NCBI RefSeq assembly: GCF_011302055.1
Contig: NZ_CP049871.1
Coordinates: forward strand, 1,880,501-1,944,500
Direction: 5' to 3'
DNA: 64,000 nt
Source: Sphingomonas sinipercae
Lineage (GTDB): Bacteria; Pseudomonadota; Alphaproteobacteria; Sphingomonadales; Sphingomonadaceae
A program made the translations under genes and the position numbers. Of the stretch, positions 24,767-31,716 are shown one piece after another (the stretch's first letter is position 1; every line of letters starts with the position of its first letter). Under the pieces are notes generated by a model. It did not search any database. It saw nothing but the letters and a program-made list of their open reading frames with translations, and was not told the DNA's origin.

Positions 24767-27450
24767 TGGCTGTTCCTCACGTTCGCCCAAACCTGCGCGA
24801 CGCATTGCCGCGCCGCTTCGTGACGGCCAAGCAGTTCGTCCCAGCTCTCGCAACCGCAAAGCTCGGCCATCAGCGCCCGGCTCTCCGGAAACGGGTTGGC
24901 GGTCTGCGGCGCGAGCAACCGACTAACCACCAGCATTTTGGTCAGCAAGCTTTGTGCTTCGACAATATTTGCATCGATGATCTGGAGCTGCGCCAGCTCG
25001 GCGACCGCACCTTCGAGGCCCGGCTGTAGCCCGACATGGCGAGTCAGCTGCAGGACGTGCACCGCAAATTCCAGGTCGATGAGGCCGCCGGGTCCGAGCT
25101 TCACGTCCAGCGGCCCGGCCGGGGCCTTATGGACCGCCATCTCGTCCCGCATCTTGGCCGCTTCCGCGGCGACTCGCGACGCAGCGCGGGGAAGCTGGAG
25201 GATGGCGCGGATCGACTGGGCGACGCTGGCCCGGGCCGACGGCGAACCCACCACCGGCCGGGCACGGCAGAGGGCCATATGCTCCCACGTCCACGCCTCG
25301 CTGCGCTGATAGTCGGCAAACGCGGACGCCGGCACCGCGAGCATCCCTTGCGTGCCCTGTGGGCGAAGCCGGGTGTCGACGTCGTAGAGCGGCCCGGCGG
25401 CGGTCGCCACGCTTAGCGCTGCGGTGACGCGATTGGCGAGCCGGTTGAAATAGTCGGCCGGCCCAAGCGGCTTGGCGCCGTCGGAAGCGTCGCCGGCGGG
25501 GTCGGTGTAGATGTAGATGAGGTCGAGGTCGGATGCGTGGGTGAGCAGCCCGCCGCCGAGCCGGCCGAGGCCGAGGATGACAAGCTCCGCCCCTGGAAAC
25601 TTGCCGTGCGCCTTCTCGAACTCGCCGATCGCGGCTTCGGCCAAGGCCGCCACCGCGCCTTCTGCAACCCGAGCATAGCCGCGGCCGACCTCCAGCGGGT
25701 CGGAGCGGCGGTCGATCAGCTGAACGCCCAAAGCGAACCGGCGCTCGTTGACCAGTCGGCGAACGCGGTCGATCGCAAGGTCGTACGGTTTCCCCCCCAT
25801 TTCGCTGGCCAGGAACAAGGCGAAGTCGGCGGCTTGCGGAAGCGGATCGAAACAGGACGCGTCGAGCAGGCTGTCGATCAGCGTCGGCCGCCGCGCCAAT
25901 TGCGTTGCAAGCGTTGGTGCGTGAGCGAGGATCCGCGCCAGTAGCTCGGAAAGTGCGGGACGGGCCTGCAGCAGCCGGTAAAGATTGACGCCGCTTGGCA
26001 CCCCCTCGACGATGTCGGCGAGCCGGTTCAGCGCCTCCGCCGGATCCGGGCTCTGCGCGATCGCTGCAAGCAGCGCCGGAAGCATCGCTTCGAAGGCTGT
26101 GAGCGCAGCGGACGAACGCAGCGAACGCGGCCGTCCGGACCGCCACTCGGCAATCCTGCGGAGCGCCGTCTCGGGTTCAGCGAAGCCCATCGCTCGAAGC
26201 TGGCTTTCAAGCTCGCCGGGATCGCGCGGCAGCTCCTGCGCATCGCGTCCGCCGAGCGCGTCGAAGGCCGAGCCGACCAGCTCTACCGACGGGCGTAGCC
26301 ATTCCAGGAAATCCTCCGCGCCCGGCAGTCCGTGAAGCCGCGCCACGCCCTCAAGCGCAGCGGCCTGCGCGGGCAACAGGTGGGTTTGCTGGTCGTCGAC
26401 CATCTGCACCCGATGCTCGGCCGTTCGCAGCTTCCGATATGCCTCCGCCATCGCGGCCGCCAGGTCGGCATTGAGATGGTCCGCTTGCCGGAGCGCGGCC
26501 AGCGCCGGCAGGGTTGCCGCCGCGCGGAGGTCGGGATTGCGCCCGCCGTGCACCAATTGCCGCGCCTGGGCGAAGAATTCGACCTCGCGGATGCCTCCGC
26601 GGCCCCGCTTGACGTCGTAGCCGGGCCCGAACCGCTGCCTGCTCGCATAATGGTCGCGGATCGCCTGGCCCATCTGCTGGGTTTCCTCGATCGCGCCGAA
26701 ATCGAGCGCCCGCCGCCAGACGAACGGGTCGATCGCAGCGAGAAAGTCGCGGCCAAGGGCGCGATCTCCGGCGCACGCCCGGGCGCGGATGAATGCTGCC
26801 CGTTCCCAACCCAGAGCCGACGATTCATAATAGGAAATTGCGGCGTTGACCGGCAGGACGATCGGCGTCGCTTCCGGCGATGGACGAAGCCGAAGATCGA
26901 CCCGTGCGACATAGCCCTCGGGCGTCCGGGTCTGCAGCAGGTCGACGATGCGCCTGCCGATGCGGACCGCCGCCTCGCCGGGGTCGTGGCGCTGCCGCCG
27001 GGGCATCGTTTGAGGGTCGAACAGCAGCAGCAGGTCGACGTCCGACGAAAAGTTGAGCTCGCGGCTGCCGAGTTTGCCGAGCGCGATGACGGCGAAGCCG
27101 CGCGGCGCCTCTCCCGGGACCAGCTCGTCAAAGGCGACTTCGATCGCCCGGTCGATCGCGCCGTCGGCGAAATCCGACAAATAAGCGGTAACCTGTTCAA
27201 GGCTGAGCTCTCCGGCCAGGTCGCCGAGGCTGACGGCAAGGGCAAGGCCAAGCCGCCGCCGCCGCAGCTCGGCATCGGCCGTCTCCGCCCCCGCTTCAAG
27301 CGCGACCGCGACGGCGGCGCCCGGCCCGGACTTGGCGAATGCGTCGGCAATCTCCGGCCGCACGGAAATGGCCTCGCGCAGGAACGGCGCATAGGCCTGC
27401 GCGCGCTCCAATGCGCCTTCCCTCGCTGCCTTTGAACCTGGAGAATCCAC
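24763..27450 (-). CDS. glnE: Glutamine synthetase adenylyltransferase/adenylyl-removing enzyme
   Basis: Controls glutamine synthetase by adding or removing AMP. The protein is about 895 residues with two nucleotidyltransferase domains: LGKLGSRELNFSSDVDLLLLFD in the N-terminal (removing) half and LGRLGGGLLTHASDLDLIYIY in the C-terminal (adding) half, each with the paired metal-binding aspartates. The start is most likely GTG at 27450 behind AAGGGACAGC. A TTG at 27489 is the outer limit of the frame, but it would overlap a stress-promoter-like sequence at 27481. It is coupled to bcp by a 4-base overlap. Confidence 0.95.
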   Translation of the reverse strand: MDSPGSKAAREGALERAQAYAPFLREAISVRPEIADAFAKSGPGAAVAVALEAGAETADAELRRRRLGLALAVSLGDLAGELSLEQVTAYLSDFADGAIDRAIEVAFDELVPGEAPRGFAVIALGKLGSRELNFSSDVDLLLLFDPQTMPRRQRHDPGEAAVRIGRRIVDLLQTRTPEGYVARVDLRLRPSPEATPIVLPVNAAISYYESSALGWERAAFIRARACAGDRALGRDFLAAIDPFVWRRALDFGAIEETQQMGQAIRDHYASRQRFGPGYDVKRGRGGIREVEFFAQARQLVHGGRNPDLRAAATLPALAALRQADHLNADLAAAMAEAYRKLRTAEHRVQMVDDQQTHLLPAQAAALEGVARLHGLPGAEDFLEWLRPSVELVGSAFDALGGRDAQELPRDPGELESQLRAMGFAEPETALRRIAEWRSGRPRSLRSSAALTAFEAMLPALLAAIAQSPDPAEALNRLADIVEGVPSGVNLYRLLQARPALSELLARILAHAPTLATQLARRPTLIDSLLDASCFDPLPQAADFALFLASEMGGKPYDLAIDRVRRLVNERRFALGVQLIDRRSDPLEVGRGYARVAEGAVAALAEAAIGEFEKAHGKFPGAELVILGLGRLGGGLLTHASDLDLIYIYTDPAGDASDGAKPLGPADYFNRLANRVTAALSVATAAGPLYDVDTRLRPQGTQGMLAVPASAFADYQRSEAWTWEHMALCRARPVVGSPSARASVAQSIRAILQLPRAASRVAAEAAKMRDEMAVHKAPAGPLDVKLGPGGLIDLEFAVHVLQLTRHVGLQPGLEGAVAELAQLQIIDANIVEAQSLLTKMLVVSRLLAPQTANPFPESRALMAELCGCESWDELLGRHEAARQCVAQVWANVRNSQ

Positions 27451-27480
27451 CGCTGTCCCTTGCCTCAATGGACTCAAACA

Positions 27481-27507
27481 GGAAACCAACCTGTGTTGTG
27501 AGGCGTT
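27481..27507 (+). promoter_or_regulatory. EcfG-like stress promoter upstream of the 27519-27701 gene
   Basis: GGAAAC (27481-27486), 17 bases, CGTT (27504-27507). The alphaproteobacterial GSR consensus is GGAAC-N16/17-CGTT; the -10 is exact and the -35 has one change. The predicted start is near 27514, just upstream of the two candidate ATGs. Confidence 0.5.
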
Positions 27508-27518
27508 CGACGCTGGCT

Positions 27519-27701
27519 ATGAAGTTTGAAGAGCATTCGATGAAGACGGAGGCCACGGTCGATGCCGACCGGCAGGTCATCCGCGTCGACATGCCGCCCG
27601 AGCATGCGGGGGTGATGGCGGCGCTTCGTCGTGCCTTCGAGGATGCTGCGCGTGAGCCGACCGATCACGACTTCGCGGACCTGCTTCGCCGCCTGAACTG
27701 A
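27519..27701 (+). CDS. Small hypothetical protein next to ecfG, probably stress-regulated
   Basis: A 60-residue protein from ATG 27519, or 53 residues from ATG 27540, which has GAAGAG upstream. It reads MKTEATVDADRQVIRVDMPP and then an amphipathic helical part with Arg/Glu/Asp clusters ending DLLRRLN. There is no signal peptide or membrane segment. It is convergent with ecfG, and its stop lies 16 bases before the ecfG stop. I do not recognise the family. An EcfG-like promoter sits just upstream. The DFADLLRRL ending vaguely recalls the DDFKDLLGKL of NepR, but the conserved NepR helix is missing, so I do not call it NepR. Confidence 0.55.
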   Translation: MKFEEHSMKTEATVDADRQVIRVDMPPEHAGVMAALRRAFEDAAREPTDHDFADLLRRLN

Positions 27702-27717
27702 CGACGACGCCGCGCCG

Positions 27718-28353
27718 CTAGTGATCGCGGCTAAGTTCGTCCACTTCGCCCATAATTGCCTGAAGCGCCGACTTGTCTGGGTCGGTCTTGTGCTGCCGGC
27801 GTGAGGGCAGCTTTCCGCTGGTCATCAGCGCTTCCAGCGCCACCCGCCCACGGGCGACGCGGCTCTTGATCGTGCCGACCGCGCAGCCGCAGATTTCCGC
27901 GGCTTCTTCATAAGCAAAGCCGCCGGCACCGACCAAGATCAGTGCTTCGCGCTGCGGCTGCGGCAAGTGCATCAGCGCCCGCTGCATGTCGCCAAGCTCG
28001 ATATGTCGGTCTTGGCTCGCCGGAGCGGCAAGGATTTTGGCGGCGGTGACATCGTCCCATTCGCCCTTGAAGCGCGCGCGGCGCATCTGGCTGAGGAACA
28101 GGTTGCGAAGGATGATGAAGGTCCAGGCGCGCATGTTGGTGCCGGCCTGGAAGCGCTTGCGCGCGGCCCAGGCCTTGAGCAGCGTTTCCTGGACGAGGTC
28201 GTCGGCGAGGTCGCGGCTGCCCGAGAGCGAGCGGCCGAACGCGCGCAAATGCGGAATCACGGTCGCCAGCTGATCCTTGAACTCCGGATCGGACAGGGAG
28301 ACGTGTTCCTGCGGCGCGTCGAACGGCGCTTCATTCTCTTCGTCTTCCGCCAT
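27718..28353 (-). CDS. ecfG: General stress response sigma factor EcfG
   Basis: ECF sigma factor of the alphaproteobacterial GSR, about 211 residues. Region 2 reads LRAFGRSLSGSRDLADDLVQETLLKAW and RAWTFIILRNLFLSQMRRARF. Region 4 reads LPQPQREALILVGAGGFAYEEAAEICGCAVGTIKSRVARGR. The small linker between them is typical of EcfG. Free NepR holds EcfG inactive; phosphorylated PhyR relieves this. The ATG at 28353 has GGGGA five bases upstream; ATG 28368 (MSGEL) is an alternative. It is probably co-transcribed with the small membrane protein upstream from an EcfG-type promoter, giving positive feedback. Confidence 0.93.
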   Translation of the reverse strand: MAEDEENEAPFDAPQEHVSLSDPEFKDQLATVIPHLRAFGRSLSGSRDLADDLVQETLLKAWAARKRFQAGTNMRAWTFIILRNLFLSQMRRARFKGEWDDVTAAKILAAPASQDRHIELGDMQRALMHLPQPQREALILVGAGGFAYEEAAEICGCAVGTIKSRVARGRVALEALMTSGKLPSRRQHKTDPDKSALQAIMGEVDELSRDH

Positions 28354-28447
28354 CAATTCCCCACTCATCTCGTCCGCCCGAATGGGCGCAAGCCGGCTTC
28401 CGGCGGCATCCTGTCTACCATCCGGAATGTGAAACTATCCAGACAGC

Positions 28448-28594
28448 TCACCCCGCAAGCAGGAATAGAAGTAGGAATAGAATGATGATCCCGCCAGTGC
28501 CGAATATCAGCACGTGGCGAGCGACGTGCGGGGTTTGACCCGAGCGCGCCTCGGTCGTCGTCAAATGTTCTTCGCGTTCATCTACCATCGTCAT
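28448..28594 (-). CDS. Small single-pass membrane protein upstream of ecfG
   Basis: About 48 residues: a charged N-terminal half (MTMVDEREEHLTTTEARSG) and one C-terminal transmembrane segment (VLIFGTGGIIILFLLLFLLAG), i.e. tail-anchored topology. Two ATGs two codons apart (28594 and 28588) are possible; AGAGAG lies just upstream. An exact GGAAC-N17-CGTT promoter ends 16 bases upstream, so the gene is almost certainly in the stress regulon and likely shares a message with ecfG. I know of no function. Confidence 0.65.
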   Translation of the reverse strand: MTMVDEREEHLTTTEARSGQTPHVARHVLIFGTGGIIILFLLLFLLAG

Positions 28595-28610
28595 GCTCTC
28601 TTTTCGGGGC

Positions 28611-28636
28611 AACGTCCCTTCGAGAGACAAGGTTCC
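28611..28636 (-). promoter_or_regulatory. EcfG (GSR) promoter upstream of the small membrane protein and ecfG
   Basis: On the minus strand GGAAC (28636-28632), 17 bases, CGTT (28614-28611). This is an exact match to the alphaproteobacterial EcfG consensus. Transcription would begin near 28604 and read the small membrane protein gene and then ecfG. Confidence 0.85.
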
Positions 28637-28645
28637 GCGTGCCGA

Positions 28646-29443
28646 TCAGGCCGGCACCGTCGCGGCGTCGAAGAACAATGCCTGCGCGATCGCGGCCTTC
28701 ACCGTCGAACGCTGGAACGGCTTGGTGATGAGGAACGTCGGCTCCGGCCGGGTTCCTGTCAGCAAGCGTTCGGGGAAGGCGGTGATGAAGATCACCGGCA
28801 CCGAAAATTCGGCGAGGATGTCCTTTACCGCGTCGATGCCGCTCGAATCGTCGGCCAGCTGGATGTCGGCAAGGACCAGCCCCGGCGGGTGCTGCCGCGC
28901 CTGGCTGACCGCTTCGTCGCGGGTGACGGCAACGCCGGTGACGTTGTGGCCGAGGTCGCGCACGATGGTTTCGATGTCCATCGCGATGATCGGTTCATCC
29001 TCGATGATCAGAACGTCAGTCAGCGTCTGACGCTCGATTTCGCCCAGCGCTTCGGCAACCAGCGAATCCACGTCGGCCGGCGAAGCGTTGATCAGGTAGC
29101 CGGCGTCTTCGGAAGAAAAGCCTTCGAGCGACGTCAGCAGCAATGCCTGGCGCGACAACGGCGTAATCTTCGACAGGCGGGCATGGGCGATGCTTTCGGC
29201 GCCGGCGATGTCGCTGGTCGGCTCCTCTCCCTCCTCGACATTTGCGGTCGACCAGATGGCATGGAAGGTGCGGTACAGGCCCAGGCGCGGATCAACGTCG
29301 CGAGGGAACTCGTCGGGCTGCGCGACGATGGCTTCGAGCGTTGCCCGGACGAAAGCGTCGCCGTGAGTCTGGCTTCCGGTCAGCGCGCGCGCATAGCGGC
29401 GCAAGAATGGCAAATGAGGTGCGAGTTCCTGTCCAAGCGACAT
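28646..29443 (-). CDS. phyR: General stress response regulator PhyR
   Basis: Response regulator of 265 residues with the characteristic inverted order: an N-terminal sigma-like domain (about residues 8-135, LAPHLPFLRRYARALTG and TPLSRQALLLTSLEGFSSEDAGYLI) and a C-terminal receiver domain with acidic pocket IIEDE (147-150), phospho-acceptor Asp193 in VLADIQLAD and a conserved Lys in FLITKPF. When phosphorylated, the sigma-like domain binds NepR and frees EcfG. The start is ATG 29443 with AGGAGAA about 11 bases upstream; the open frame to 29506 adds unlikely residues. It is divergent from nepR. Confidence 0.96.
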   Translation of the reverse strand: MSLGQELAPHLPFLRRYARALTGSQTHGDAFVRATLEAIVAQPDEFPRDVDPRLGLYRTFHAIWSTANVEEGEEPTSDIAGAESIAHARLSKITPLSRQALLLTSLEGFSSEDAGYLINASPADVDSLVAEALGEIERQTLTDVLIIEDEPIIAMDIETIVRDLGHNVTGVAVTRDEAVSQARQHPPGLVLADIQLADDSSGIDAVKDILAEFSVPVIFITAFPERLLTGTRPEPTFLITKPFQRSTVKAAIAQALFFDAATVPA

Positions 29444-29756
29444 CTCGACTAATTCTCCTAAAGGCAAAACGCCGGCCCTCTTTGAGCATGCGTCCGCTTG
29501 TTGCAACCCTGGAAGGACCGGCGCGATGAACGTCCGGGTTCAATCCCCCACAGATGAAAGTCCCAAGGTGGAACAAAGGACTGGCGATTTGGTTTCCCCA
29601 CCGCGTGGCGGGGTCTTCCATATCGTTGACGAGAGGGAAGCAGCATCGTTAGGGGCAAATTTTTGGCGCTCTTCTGCGGAGGTCTCGGCTGTTGTGCCAG
29701 GGATTTGGTCTTGAGAGAAAAATGCGTGCCTGACCCGGCGCAAGGGGGACGAGAGG
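29444..29756. other. Divergent phyR/nepR intergenic region
   Basis: 313 bases between the two start codons. It holds the candidate overlapping stress promoters at 29568-29595, a GC-rich inverted repeat CCCCACCGCGTGGCGGGG around 29594-29611, and ribosome sites at each end. A 62-codon open frame at 29526-29714 has no homology I recognise and covers the promoter; I do not treat it as a gene. Confidence 0.6.
29568..29595. promoter_or_regulatory. Candidate overlapping divergent EcfG promoters (nepR and phyR)
   Basis: Plus strand: GGAAC (29568-29572), 16 bases, GGTT (29589-29592), pointing to nepR. Minus strand: GGAAAC (29595-29590), 16 bases, TGTT (29573-29570), pointing to phyR. The -35 of each overlaps the -10 of the other, making a near-palindrome GGAAC...GTTTCC. 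Each direction has one change in the -10 from CGTT, so the match is imperfect. Confidence 0.45.
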
Positions 29757-29951
29757 TTGAGTGACAAGCAGAAGGGCGATTCAATCAACGCTTCAGACGA
29801 TCAAAGCAAACTTCCGCCGAAGTCGGGCGAGAAGAAACCGGGTAAGCAGCGCGCCAACGATGTCGGCCGTGCGTTACGCTCTGTCTATGACGAAACGCTG
29901 CGTGAGGACGTTCCCGACGATTTCAAGGACCTGCTCGGCAAGCTTAGCTGA
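29757..29951 (+). CDS. nepR: Anti-sigma factor NepR
   Basis: A 64-residue anti-sigma factor that binds EcfG and, under stress, phospho-PhyR. After a polar, disordered N-terminus the conserved core VGRALRSVYDETLREDVPDD followed by FKDLLGKLS matches the two-helix NepR signature. The start is TTG at 29757 (TTG AGT GAC AAG) behind an AGGGGGAC/GAGAGG stretch; there is no in-frame ATG upstream of the core. The sensor gene follows after 27 bases, suggesting an operon of nepR, the sensor gene and possibly the small RNA behind it. Confidence 0.93.
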   Translation: MSDKQKGDSINASDDQSKLPPKSGEKKPGKQRANDVGRALRSVYDETLREDVPDDFKDLLGKLS

Positions 29952-29978
29952 GTTGGACCGAACGCGCGGGTACCGCTG

Positions 29979-31517
29979 ATGGCGAGCACTGCCGAACGTT
30001 TCGCACGGCTGTCCACGCCTGCGAAGCTGCTCCTGATCCTGACCGCCGTCCTACTGCCAATCAGCCTGTGGCTGGGCTGGGTCGCGTATAGCGGCTTTCG
30101 CAACGCCAATGATGCGCTGCGCGAACAATCGCTGGAGCGCGCGCGGGTCACGGCCCGTTCAATCGAAAGCCTAATTGCCCGCAACGCGCTGGCGCTTCGA
30201 ATCGCCGCCAACGGCCAGGTCGCGAACCAGCCGGACCCGTGCCTCCGGATTCGGCAATCGCTTTCGATTACCCCGGCCATTGCCCAGCAATTCCGGATCA
30301 ACACCGATACCGGCCTGCCGCTGTGCGGCGTCGGCGACCTCGGTCAGACCGGGCCGCTGCCGCTGATCGCGCCGGGCGACATCCGGCTGTCCGTGGCGCC
30401 CAGACAGGATGCCCTGGTCATCCATGATGGCGTCATAGGCGGCATTGCAACCACGATCCTGACGCCGGACGAGATCCGCTCCGCAACCGACGAATCGGCT
30501 CGCGAGCTCGGCGCCCTGACCATCCGCGACGGCGTTCGGCAACTCAGCATTGTCCGCCCCGCCGAGCCCAGCGGCGAACAGCAGGATTGGGCGACGAGCA
30601 GTTGGCCGGTCGATGGCGGGCCGCTGGTCATCGAGATCCAGTCCCGAGTGCCGCGCGTCACCGTGCTCGACCGGGTGCTGATCCTGTTGCCCTTGCTAAT
30701 GTGGATCATTGCCGCGCTGGCGACCTGGTGGCTGGTCACGCACCTTCTGATCCGGCCGCTGCGTCGCCTGCAGCGCGCGGTCAGCAGCTACAATCCGGGC
30801 GACCCTGGATTGCAGCTGCCGAGCAAGGTTGGGCCGGCCACCGAAATCCAGGACCTGCGCGAAGCCTTCGCCAAGGCGGTGAGCCGGATCGAGGAATCGG
30901 AACACGAAATGTCGGCGGCGCTCGACGGGCAGCGACGACTGGTTCGCGAAGTGCACCACCGCGTGAAGAACAACCTGCAGGTCGTCGCCTCGCTCCTCAA
31001 CATCCATGGCCGCAACGCCAAGGACCTGGAAGTGCGCGCCGCTTACGCCGCGATCGGACGCCGTGTCGGCGCGCTCGCGATCGTCCATCGCAACCATTAT
31101 GCGGAGATGGAGGAGAACCGGGGCATCGCGCTTCGGCCGCTGCTGTCCGAGCTTGCCGCGGAGCTTCGGGCAGGCGCTCCGGAGCAGGCGCGCAAGCTGT
31201 CGATCGACCTAACCGTCGACACGCTCCACTGCACCCAGGATGCGGCCGTTTCCGTCGCGTTCCTGGTCACCGAAGTGGTCGAGTATGCAATGCTCAACCG
31301 GCCGGACCAACCGGTCGTTGTGACCCTCCACCGCACCTCCGATACCACGGCGCGGATGACGTTGAGCAGCCCGGTGCTGGTGCCCGGGGCCGATGGCGAC
31401 CGGGAGAACGTGCAGTTCGAACGGATCATCGGTGGAATGGCCAAGCAGCTCCGCTCGAACCTGGAGCGGGAGCCCGGACGCTACAGCGTCGACATGCCTG
31501 TGTTTCCTCCGCGCTGA
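29979..31517 (+). CDS. PhyP-like membrane sensor with HisKA_2 domain and degenerate ATPase domain
   Basis: A 512-residue membrane protein: TM1 at about 17-36, a periplasmic sensor region to about 230, TM2 at about 233-257, a HAMP-like linker, then a HisKA_2 helix with the phospho-acceptor motif HRVKN (His327) in EVHHRVKNNLQVV. In the C-terminal HATPase region the N box is TEVVEYA (431-437). The conserved Mg-coordinating Asn is Tyr436, and no clear G1 (DxGxG) box follows. Such a protein probably cannot use ATP well. Its place beside nepR/phyR matches PhyP, which acts as a PhyR phosphatase in Sphingomonas, so it may keep the GSR off. That role is inference. Confidence 0.82.
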   Translation: MASTAERFARLSTPAKLLLILTAVLLPISLWLGWVAYSGFRNANDALREQSLERARVTARSIESLIARNALALRIAANGQVANQPDPCLRIRQSLSITPAIAQQFRINTDTGLPLCGVGDLGQTGPLPLIAPGDIRLSVAPRQDALVIHDGVIGGIATTILTPDEIRSATDESARELGALTIRDGVRQLSIVRPAEPSGEQQDWATSSWPVDGGPLVIEIQSRVPRVTVLDRVLILLPLLMWIIAALATWWLVTHLLIRPLRRLQRAVSSYNPGDPGLQLPSKVGPATEIQDLREAFAKAVSRIEESEHEMSAALDGQRRLVREVHHRVKNNLQVVASLLNIHGRNAKDLEVRAAYAAIGRRVGALAIVHRNHYAEMEENRGIALRPLLSELAAELRAGAPEQARKLSIDLTVDTLHCTQDAAVSVAFLVTEVVEYAMLNRPDQPVVVTLHRTSDTTARMTLSSPVLVPGADGDRENVQFERIIGGMAKQLRSNLEREPGRYSVDMPVFPPR

Positions 31518-31578
31518 GCGATCGTTTCGGCGGCGACAAAAAAAATGCATTCTTGCCCGAAAAAAGTTCCCTTGGCCC

Positions 31579-31604
31579 GGAACCGCTTTTGAAGACTGCA
31601 CGTT
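31579..31604 (+). promoter_or_regulatory. EcfG (GSR) promoter of a candidate small RNA
   Basis: GGAAC (31579-31583), exactly 17 bases, CGTT (31601-31604), on the plus strand. It is an exact consensus match in the 134-base gap between the sensor gene stop and the convergent tatC stop. No protein-coding gene lies downstream on this strand; the first ATG gives only four codons before a stop. Confidence 0.85.
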
Positions 31605-31610
31605 ATGCTG

Positions 31611-31716
31611 TTCGGATAGTGAACTTTTGCCCCCCCGCTCTCGCTATCCGCTTAAATGGGCCCGGAACCGCCAACCCTCCCCCCCCCCGGTGGCGCTTCC
31701 GGGCCCTCTCTTTTTT
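31611..31716 (+). ncRNA. Candidate GsrN-like stress-induced small RNA with C-rich loops
   Basis: Predicted transcript of about 105 nt between an exact EcfG promoter and a strong terminator. The 5' hairpin pairs CGGATAG (31613-31619) with CTATCCG (31644-31650) and exposes a 24-base loop containing seven C residues (31630-31636). A short A/T linker leads to the terminator hairpin, whose loop contains ten C residues (31679-31688). Caulobacter GsrN, a sigma-T-dependent small RNA, has the same plan: a stress promoter, a 5' hairpin with a C-rich target-binding loop and a terminator hairpin. G-rich ribosome-binding sites would be natural targets. The RNA itself is inferred, not observed. Confidence 0.72.

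Noticed and set aside
29529..29550. GGTTCAATCCC resembling a tRNA T-arm
   Set aside because: No acceptor stem, anticodon arm or CCA-proximal pairing can be found around it.
29526..29714. 62-codon open frame in the phyR-nepR spacer
   Set aside because: It covers the proposed promoters and has no recognisable motif or conserved start; more likely non-coding.
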